A stretch of 12,047 nucleotides of DNA from an uncultured Myxococcales bacterium (GTDB lineage: Bacteria; Myxococcota_A; Polyangia; Polyangiales; Polyangiaceae), in contig CALKVG010000163.1 in NCBI GenBank assembly GCA_937998045.1, positions 1 to 12,047 of the forward strand. Direction: 5' to 3'. Position numbers and translations under genes: made by a program. Each line of letters opens with the position of its first letter. Position 1 is the stretch's first letter. Positions 6,238 to 12,047 of this stretch are shown piece by piece. Under the pieces are notes generated by a model. It had not been told where the DNA came from. It ran no database searches and saw nothing but the letters and a program-made list of their open reading frames with translations.

Positions 6238-7425
6238 ATGGCCGAAGCCCTCGACATCGCGCCGCCCGCCGACCAGGATGACCTCTCCCGCTTCGGCGTC
6301 ATCGCTTCGGGTTCGCTCGGCTTCCCGCGCGAGCGCTGGCCCTTCGTGACCGCGCGAGTCGGCGCGGGCAACTTCCGCCTCGTCCGCCAAGGGACCGAAA
6401 TCGTCGGCGGTCTCGGGGTCCTGCCGATGGGCCACTGGTTCGGCGGCCGCACCGCGCGCTCCTGGGGAATCAACCTCGTGGCGATCGCGCCCGAGCACCG
6501 ATCGCGCGGCATCGCGGCGGAGTTGATGCGGACGGTGCTCGAGGAGGCGAGCCGCGAGCACGTCGCCCTATCCTGCCTCTACCCGGCGACGTTCCCGCTG
6601 TACCGCGCCGCGGGATACGAGACCGCGGGGACCCGCATCACCTACCGCCTCGCGCTCGCGCCGCTGCGAGGCGGTGCGGCCGAACGCGAGATGCGCGCCG
6701 CGCAGGGCGAGGGCGACGTCGCGGCGATGCACGGCCTGTACGACGCGCGTGCGCGGGGCCTCTCGGGCGCGATCGATCGCACCGCGTACTTCTGGGATCG
6801 CGTGCTCGATCCCATCGGCGACGAGGCGCGCGCCTACGTGGTCCAGGGCGAGAACGGCGCCGAGGGCTACGTCGCAATGTCGCAGCGGCCGGCGTCCGCG
6901 CCCCTTCAGCCGATGGAAATCGTCGTGCGCGACGTCGTCGCTCACACCGCCGCCGCGGGTCGCCGCATTCTGCGCTTCCTCGCCGACCACCGGTCGACGG
7001 TGCGCTCGGCGACGATCGTGAGCGGGCCGGGCGACGCGCTCTTCATGCTCGCGCGCGAGGAGAAGAACGAGGTCGCCGACCTGCTCCGGTGGATGCTCCG
7101 CGTGGTCGACGTCCGGGCCGCGCTCGAGGAGAGAGGATGGTCGCCGCTCGTCCGCGGGGAGCTGCACCTGGACGTGCGCGACGCCCTGCTGCGCGAGAAC
7201 GCGCGCCGCTGGGTCGTCGAAGTCGCCGACGGCCGCGTCGACGTCCGCGAGGGCGGGACCGGGGCGCTGGCCATCGACGTCCGCGGGCTGTCCGCGCTCT
7301 ACAGCGGCTTTCTCTCCGCGGAGGAGCTGCGCGTCGCGGGGCTGTGCGACGGGCCGTCCGCCGAGCTCGCGCGCGCGAGCGCCCTCTTCGCCGGACCCGC
7401 GCCCTGGATGGCGGACTTTTTCTGA
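6238..7425 (+). CDS. Eis-like GNAT N-acetyltransferase
   Basis: The protein has 395 residues, close to the roughly 400 of the Eis family. The N-terminal GNAT domain shows the acetyl-CoA loop V81-x-I-x-P-x-x-R88-x-x-G91 (NLVAIAPEHRSRGIAAELM), then LYPATFPLYRAAGYE, where Tyr122 occupies the place of the Eis general-acid tyrosine (Y-x3-GY context). A second GNAT-like half follows (about 140-285), and the last 100 or so residues look like the SCP2-like domain. The chain ends WMADFF; in Mycobacterium tuberculosis Eis the C-terminal phenylalanine carboxylate serves as catalytic base, so the terminal Phe395 fits a working enzyme. Eis enzymes acetylate amines on aminoglycosides, peptides or other substrates; the substrate here is unknown. 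ATG 6238 has no clear ribosome binding site. It is separated from the broken hydrolase by 96 bp and from the kinase by 63 bp. Confidence 0.87.
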   Translation: MAEALDIAPPADQDDLSRFGVIASGSLGFPRERWPFVTARVGAGNFRLVRQGTEIVGGLGVLPMGHWFGGRTARSWGINLVAIAPEHRSRGIAAELMRTVLEEASREHVALSCLYPATFPLYRAAGYETAGTRITYRLALAPLRGGAAEREMRAAQGEGDVAAMHGLYDARARGLSGAIDRTAYFWDRVLDPIGDEARAYVVQGENGAEGYVAMSQRPASAPLQPMEIVVRDVVAHTAAAGRRILRFLADHRSTVRSATIVSGPGDALFMLAREEKNEVADLLRWMLRVVDVRAALEERGWSPLVRGELHLDVRDALLRENARRWVVEVADGRVDVREGGTGALAIDVRGLSALYSGFLSAEELRVAGLCDGPSAELARASALFAGPAPWMADFF

Positions 7426-7475
7426 GGGGTCGCGGGGAAGGACGAAGAGGATGGGCCGCGCGCGATCCGTCCGGG

Positions 7476-7481
7476 TACCAT
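7476..7481 (+). promoter_or_regulatory. TACCAT, possible -10 element of a leaderless kinase transcript
   Basis: TACCAT fits the TAnnnT -10 pattern and ends 7 nt before the GTG start at 7489. Transcription would begin almost on the start codon. No convincing -35 element or Shine-Dalgarno is seen. Confidence 0.35.
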
Positions 7482-7488
7482 CAAAGAT

Positions 7489-8472
<984 letters not shown>

Positions 8473-8491
8473 TCGACCATCCTTGGGCGCC

Positions 8492-8529
8492 GGTGACCGG
8501 GGGCGCGCCTCGGTGTGCAGGTGACCGGG
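8492..8529. promoter_or_regulatory. Twin GGTGACCGGG repeat before the second sigma gene
   Basis: GGTGACCGGG occurs at 8492-8501 and 8520-8529, 28 bp apart start to start. Each copy contains the small palindrome GGTGACC. The second copy ends 19 nt before the sigma ATG. The pair fills most of the 76-bp kinase-sigma gap and may be an operator, but no binding protein is known. Confidence 0.4.
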
Positions 8530-8548
8530 CGCGGCCAGGCGCGCTACG

Positions 8549-9163
8549 ATGTACGGCGAGTACGTGGAACTCGAGGAGCAAATTCGCAGCTCGATGCAGT
8601 CAGGGGACCTGCGCGCGGCCGGTGCGCTGGCCGTCGAGGGATATGGTCCGGAGGTGCTCGGCTTTCTCGTGACGTTGCTCCGCGACGAGGCGGACGCGAC
8701 CGATGTCTTCTCGCAGGCCTGCGAGGACCTGTGGGTCGGGCTCCCGCGCTTCGAGGGACGCTCGTCGCTTCGTACGTGGTTTTACGTGCTGGCGCGCCAC
8801 GCGGCGTCGCGCTTTCGACGCTCGCCCGACCGGCGCGCGGGGAGGCGCCTGGCGATTTCCGAGATCACCGACGTCGCCGCGTCGATCCGCTCGCGCACGC
8901 TTCCCCATCTGCGCACCGAGGTGAAAGATCGCTTCGCGGCGATCCGCGACGCGCTCCCGGAAGACGACCGCGCGCTCCTCGTGCTCCGGGTGGACCGGAA
9001 CATGAGCTGGAACGAGATCGCTCGGGTCCTGTTCCCCGACGACTCGTCGGACGACGCGCTCACACGAGTCGCCGCGAGGCTGCGCAAGCGATTCCAGCTG
9101 GTGAAGGACGAAGTCCGTGCGCGCGCTCGCGAGGCGGGGCTCCTCAGAGAAGACGAGGGATAG
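8549..9163 (+). CDS. ECF-type RNA polymerase sigma factor
   Basis: The protein has 204 residues. Region 2 includes GPEVLGFLVTLLRDEADATDVFSQACEDLW (about 33-62), then RFEGRSSLRTWFYVLARHAASRF, the promoter-melting helix. Region 4 starts at about residue 128 (FAAIRDALPEDDRALLVLRVD) and has NMSWNEIARVLF, then an insertion FPDDSSDDALTRVAARLRKRFQLVK where classical ECF factors have GTVKSRLxRAR. This RKRFQ...K version is a type I associate with myxobacterial sigma factors. The region 2.2 core-binding motif reads D49-A-T51-D52. ATG 8549 overlaps a TACGAT sequence, so if that box is a -10 element the true start could be the in-frame GTG at 8564. The gene lies 76 bp after the kinase and ends 20 bp from the convergent TPR gene. 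No anti-sigma gene is adjacent, which favours control by the kinase. Confidence 0.88.
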   Translation: MYGEYVELEEQIRSSMQSGDLRAAGALAVEGYGPEVLGFLVTLLRDEADATDVFSQACEDLWVGLPRFEGRSSLRTWFYVLARHAASRFRRSPDRRAGRRLAISEITDVAASIRSRTLPHLRTEVKDRFAAIRDALPEDDRALLVLRVDRNMSWNEIARVLFPDDSSDDALTRVAARLRKRFQLVKDEVRARAREAGLLREDEG

Positions 9164-9183
9164 CGCGCGTCAGGTGGGCCCGA

Positions 9184-10209
9184 TCAGAACGCGCCGACCG
9201 CGGTCACACCGGCGCCCGCGGGCCCCGCGACGGGAACGACGCGGACCGCGGAGGCGCTGGCGCCCGGCGCTCGCGGCCAAAACACCCACACCCCCACGGC
9301 GGTGGCGGCCAGCACGCCCGCGCCGACGAGCAACCCGTCTGCGGCCATGTGCTCGCTGTTGGCGGAATCGACAGCGCTTTGCAGCGCCGCGCAACCCGAT
9401 TTGCAATCGGGTCTCTTCTGGAGGGAAGCGACCGTGTCTCCGTCGGAGTTCGACTGCGCTCCGAAGTACAGACCCAGCGCGCCGGCGACGAGGGCCGTCC
9501 CGCCGATCGCGGCGACCGCAACGACGCGCGCTCCGCCGCGCCGTCCTCCTGCCGCCGGTTGTTCCGCCGCAGCCGGACCGGAGGTCGGCGCGACGCCCCG
9601 GGGCGTCCCCTCGGCGGCCGCGCCGTCGTTCGCGGGCGCTGCCGGCTGCGCGACGACGCCGCCCGCGGGGAACGCCACGTGCGCGACCTGGCCGGCGACG
9701 GCGTCGACCTCGAGCGCCTGGGTCCCGGCGGAGAGCTTCGCGGCGAGGGTGTGGTGGCCCGGTGCGACGTCCAGTGGCTCGGTGAGCGGTGCCGTCCCCG
9801 CGTTAAAGCTGCCGTCGAGCGTCAGCACCGTGCCGCTGGGGGCCTCGACGTCGATATGCCCCACCTTCGCCGACAACTCGCCGATGTGCCGCTGAGCCTG
9901 CACTCGCTCCTGTTGCTCGAGCGGATACTTGTGCTGGTACTCCTTGAAGTGCGTCAGCGCTTCCACGGGGCGCGCGCACTTCTCTTCGGCGAGCGCCAGG
10001 TTGAAGAGCGCGGCCTGGCTCTGGACGACGGCCATCGATTGCTGGAAGGAGCGCCGCGCGCCCTCCCAGTCGCCGGCGCGGGCGCGGGCGAGGCCCTCCT
10101 CGAAGCGTTCCTTGGCCTCGCGCGTGTCCGTATCGTCGGCGATCGCGGGCCCCGGAGCGGCCCAGATGGCTGCCGCGGCGAGAATTCCCCATCGAACGGC
10201 TCCTCGCAT
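9184..10209 (-). CDS. Exported TPR / PEGA-like protein with C-terminal membrane segments
   Basis: The protein has 341 residues from ATG 10209; an in-frame GTG at 10233 would add 8. ATG is preferred because it gives a compact signal peptide (MRGAVRW, hydrophobic core, likely cut after AIA at residue 24). Residues about 27-115 are TPR-like helices (AKERFEEGLARARAGDWEGA, ALFNLALAEEKCARPVEALT). Residues about 117-180 form a PEGA-like beta domain (GHIDVEAPSGTVLTLDG, LTEPLDVAPGHHTLAAK). An Ala/Pro/Gly-rich linker follows, then a hydrophobic segment (VVAVAAIGGTALVAGALGLY), a loop with a CKSGC cysteine pair, and a second hydrophobic segment (LLVGAGVLAATAVGVWVFW). This layout is common among myxobacterial envelope proteins of unknown role. 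It is convergent with the sigma gene and divergent from the binding-protein gene, so it is not in either operon. Confidence 0.85.
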   Translation of the reverse strand: MRGAVRWGILAAAAIWAAPGPAIADDTDTREAKERFEEGLARARAGDWEGARRSFQQSMAVVQSQAALFNLALAEEKCARPVEALTHFKEYQHKYPLEQQERVQAQRHIGELSAKVGHIDVEAPSGTVLTLDGSFNAGTAPLTEPLDVAPGHHTLAAKLSAGTQALEVDAVAGQVAHVAFPAGGVVAQPAAPANDGAAAEGTPRGVAPTSGPAAAEQPAAGGRRGGARVVAVAAIGGTALVAGALGLYFGAQSNSDGDTVASLQKRPDCKSGCAALQSAVDSANSEHMAADGLLVGAGVLAATAVGVWVFWPRAPGASASAVRVVPVAGPAGAGVTAVGAF

Positions 10210-10273
10210 CCGCGCGCTCGTGATGTACCGCACATCGTCCGCGAGGCCAAGGCTGGTATCGTTCCCGGCACGT
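10210..10273. promoter_or_regulatory. Divergent intergenic region shared by TPR and ABC genes
   Basis: Only 64 bp separate the two divergent starts, so both promoters must lie here or inside the coding regions. TATCGT at 10257-10262 matches TAnnnT and ends 11 nt before the GTG of the binding-protein gene. No clear Shine-Dalgarno is visible on either side. Confidence 0.35.
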
Positions 10274-11569
10274 GTGATCGGGCGTCGCGACCTTCTTCAT
10301 GCAGCTGCCGCTGCCGCGCTCCTCGGGCCCGCGGCCATGGGCTCGGGCGCCTGTGCGCCCCGGCGCCGCGCCGCGCGCCGGAACGGACGCGTCGAGGTGG
10401 CGTTCTGGTACGCCTACGGCGACCTGGTGCGCAAGGTCCTCCTCGAGCTCGTGGCGAGGTTCAACGAGTCGCAGTCACGCGTGTGGATCCGTGCGGTGCA
10501 TCAGGGGGACTACTTCGAGGCGCTGGCGAAGCTGCGGACGGCGCTCGCCGCCGGGGCGGCGCCCGCGCTCTCGCACGTCGTCTGCGAGGTGGTGCCCTAC
10601 CTCGCGCGCGCCGGCGTGCTCGAGCCGCTCGACGCGTACGAGGGCGCTCAGGCGATGCCGTTCGTCCCCGCGCTCGCGCAAGGGGGCTCGTTCGCGGGAG
10701 GCTCGGGGCAGCCCACCGTCGCGATCCCATTCAACCGGTCGACGCCGATCGCGTTCGCCAACGCGCGGACGCTCGAACAGGAGGGGGTGCGCCCGCCGAC
10801 GACCTGGGAGGAGCTCGTCTCGGTCGCGCGACGGCTCACGCGGCGGGCGAGCGACGGGCAAGTGCGCTGGGGCTTCGAGGTGCCCATCTCGTGGTGGTAC
10901 TGGGTGGCGATGGTGGGGCAAGCGGGCGGAGCGCTCGTCGACGCCGACGGGCGCCCCTCGCTCGGAGGTGAGGCCGGCGAGAAGGCCCTGCGCTTCTGGC
11001 AGCGCCTCGTCCACGAGGAGGGCGTGATGCGGCCGCCCCCCGGCCGGGACTACCAGGCGTGGCAATCGACGAACGAGAGCTTCCTGCAGGGGCGCGTCGC
11101 GATGATGTGGAGCAGCACCGCGTTCGTCCGGTACCTGGAGGACAACGCGCGCTTCCCCGTCGTCGCGGCGCCGCTGCCACGCGATGTCCGCGCGAGCGTG
11201 CCGACCGGCGGGACGATGTTCGTCTTGATGCGCACGGCGCCCGACGAAGAGAAGCAGGCGGCCTGGGAGTTTGTCCGCTGGATGTGCGACGTCGAGCAGA
11301 CGATCACCTGGTCCACGCGCACCGGCTACATGCCGGTGACGCGTCCGGCGGTCGAGCGCCTCCTCGACCGAGGCTGGTACGTGCGCCACCCCAACGATCG
11401 CGTCGCGTACGACCAGCTGGGCGCCGTGGCGCCGTGGCCCTGGGCTCCGGAGCTCTTTCGCATCGAACGCGACATCGTCGAGCCGCGCCTCGAAGAGGCG
11501 GTTCTCACCGGGAGCGACGCCCGGGCGCTCCTGGACGAGGCCCGCCGCGAAGCGGAGCGACCGGCGTGA
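10274..11569 (+). CDS. ABC transporter sugar-type solute-binding lipoprotein
   Basis: The 431-residue length is typical of family 1 (UgpB/MalE-type) binding proteins. The frame is open far upstream, but family sequence begins at GTG 10274: MIGRRDLLHA is a Tat-like signal, and a hydrophobic segment leads to Cys27 in GSGAC, a degenerate lipobox, so the protein is probably lipid-anchored. The mature part starts VEVAFWYAYGDLVRKVLLEL and contains TPIAFANARTLEQEGVRPPT, TWEELVSVARRLT, WWYWVAMVGQAGGALVDADG, AWQSTNESFLQGRVAMMWSS and WSTRTGYMPVTRPAVE. These are standard landmarks of glycerol-3-phosphate/oligosaccharide binders, and the aromatic patches suit sugar stacking. It would capture substrate outside the inner membrane and deliver it to the permease whose start overlaps its stop codon. 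The exact substrate cannot be told from sequence alone. Confidence 0.92.
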   Translation: MIGRRDLLHAAAAAALLGPAAMGSGACAPRRRAARRNGRVEVAFWYAYGDLVRKVLLELVARFNESQSRVWIRAVHQGDYFEALAKLRTALAAGAAPALSHVVCEVVPYLARAGVLEPLDAYEGAQAMPFVPALAQGGSFAGGSGQPTVAIPFNRSTPIAFANARTLEQEGVRPPTTWEELVSVARRLTRRASDGQVRWGFEVPISWWYWVAMVGQAGGALVDADGRPSLGGEAGEKALRFWQRLVHEEGVMRPPPGRDYQAWQSTNESFLQGRVAMMWSSTAFVRYLEDNARFPVVAAPLPRDVRASVPTGGTMFVLMRTAPDEEKQAAWEFVRWMCDVEQTITWSTRTGYMPVTRPAVERLLDRGWYVRHPNDRVAYDQLGAVAPWPWAPELFRIERDIVEPRLEEAVLTGSDARALLDEARREAERPA

Positions 11570-12001
11570 GCCCGCGCTCGCGCTGGCATCCGTGGGTCAT
11601 GCTGGGGCCGACGCTCGCCCTCCTCGTCCTGTTCTTCGTGGTCCCGATCGGCGTCGCGGTCTACGAGAGCTTCTTCTCGTGGGATCTGCTCACCCCGGCT
11701 CGGTTCGTCGGCGGCGAGAACTACGCGGCTCTCTCCGCGCACGGACATCTCCTGGGCATCGCCGGCCGGACGATCGCCTACAGCGCGATCGTCGTAGCCG
11801 GCACGGTCTCGCTCGGCCTGGCTCTCGCGCTCTTGCTCGATCGGCCGGGGCGGGTCTTCGCGTGGGTGCGCGCGAGCATCTTCAGCGCGTACGTCGTGAG
11901 CTGGGTCTCGGTCGCTCTCCTCTGGATGTGGATGCTCGACGGCAACGGCGGGGTCGTCGGTCGCGCGCTGCGCGGGCTCGGCGCCGGCCCGGTCTCTCTG
12001 C
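11566..12001 (+). CDS. ABC sugar permease, MalF/UgpA-like, 3'-truncated
   Basis: GTG 11566 overlaps the preceding TGA (GTGA), a classic translational coupling arrangement. About 145 genuine codons are visible. Residues about 10-28 form a first membrane helix (VMLGPTLALLVLFFVVPIGV), followed by AVYESFFSWDLLTPARFVGG and ENYAAL, the characteristic N-terminal pattern of MalF/UgpA permeases. Two further hydrophobic stretches follow (TIAYSAIVVAGTVSLGLALA and SAYVVSWVSVALLWMWML). The cytoplasmic EAA loop that contacts the ATPase would lie further on and is not present. The genomic reading stops at 12001, where Nextera adapter begins; the frame happens to stay open through the adapter, so a gene caller could append about 15 false residues. 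It is the membrane channel subunit for the upstream binding protein; a second permease and perhaps an ATPase would be expected next. Confidence 0.9.
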
Positions 12002-12047
12002 CTGTCTCTTATACACATCTGACGCTGCCGACGATCTTACGCGTGTA
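12002..12047. other. Illumina Nextera adapter contamination at contig end
   Basis: Bases 12002-12020 are CTGTCTCTTATACACATCT, the Tn5 mosaic-end part of the Nextera adapter. Bases 12021-12034 (GACGCTGCCGACGA) complete the reverse complement of the Read 1 transposase adapter. Bases 12035-12042 (TCTTACGC) are an 8-nt i5 index, reverse complement GCGTAAGA, which I recall as index 517. Bases 12043-12047 (GTGTA) start the P5 tail. This is synthetic sequence, not genome, and should be trimmed from 12002 onward. Confidence 0.98.

Noticed and set aside
9929..10273. Upstream extension of the solute-binding protein frame
   Set aside because: It is antisense to the TPR gene, and the signal peptide and family sequence begin only at GTG 10274.
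8515..10971. Plus-strand frame of 818 residues
   Set aside because: It crosses the sigma gene, the antisense TPR gene and part of the binding-protein gene in wrong frames. Its Arg/Gly/Ala-rich sequence has no recognisable motif.
11326..12018. Minus-strand frame of 230 residues starting MCIRDR
   Set aside because: Its start lies inside the Nextera adapter and the rest is antisense to the binding-protein and permease genes. MCIRDR is the known false N-terminus produced by this adapter.

Overview
The window is most likely from a myxobacterium (Myxococcota, probably Polyangiales-like). The grounds are high GC, a paired DUF1592/DUF1552 exported-protein locus, two ECF sigma factors, a Hanks-type Ser/Thr kinase beside one of them, and a signal peptide-TPR-PEGA-like-transmembrane protein. 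This assignment is inferred from gene content; there is no marker gene. The window probably reaches a true contig end, because its last 46 bases are Illumina Nextera adapter rather than genome.

Layout. Bases 1-4254 (+) hold a 5'-truncated DUF1592-family protein, a DUF1552 protein with a Tat signal 26 nt behind it, and a NodD-type LysR regulator close behind. Bases 4255-4798 show no convincing gene but contain several inverted repeats, including a 26-bp dyad centred on GACGTC. Bases 4799-5407 encode an ECF sigma factor with no recognisable anti-sigma gene. It is followed by a doubtful 40-codon ORF, two GGAAC-N18-GTC ECF-type promoter candidates, and a Tat-exported alpha/beta hydrolase (5663-6141) that has lost its middle and is frameshifted.

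Bases 6238-7425 encode an Eis-like GNAT acetyltransferase. Next come a soluble Ser/Thr kinase (7489-8472) and a second ECF-type sigma factor (8549-9163), probably a functional pair. Converging on these from the minus strand is the TPR/PEGA-like envelope protein (9184-10209). Divergent from that is an ABC sugar-type importer: a Tat-signal solute-binding lipoprotein (10274-11569), overlapped by the start of a MalF/UgpA-like permease (11566-12001) that the adapter cuts off.

How the genes may work together. The DUF1592/DUF1552 pair probably forms one exported, possibly haem-containing unit with the LysR gene in the same transcript. The kinase may control the neighbouring sigma factor. The binding protein and permease are the start of a carbohydrate uptake operon. 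I see no complete novel system. The best leads are the kinase-sigma pair, the deleted hydrolase, the paired ECF-type promoter motifs, and the adapter junction, which is a data-quality problem.
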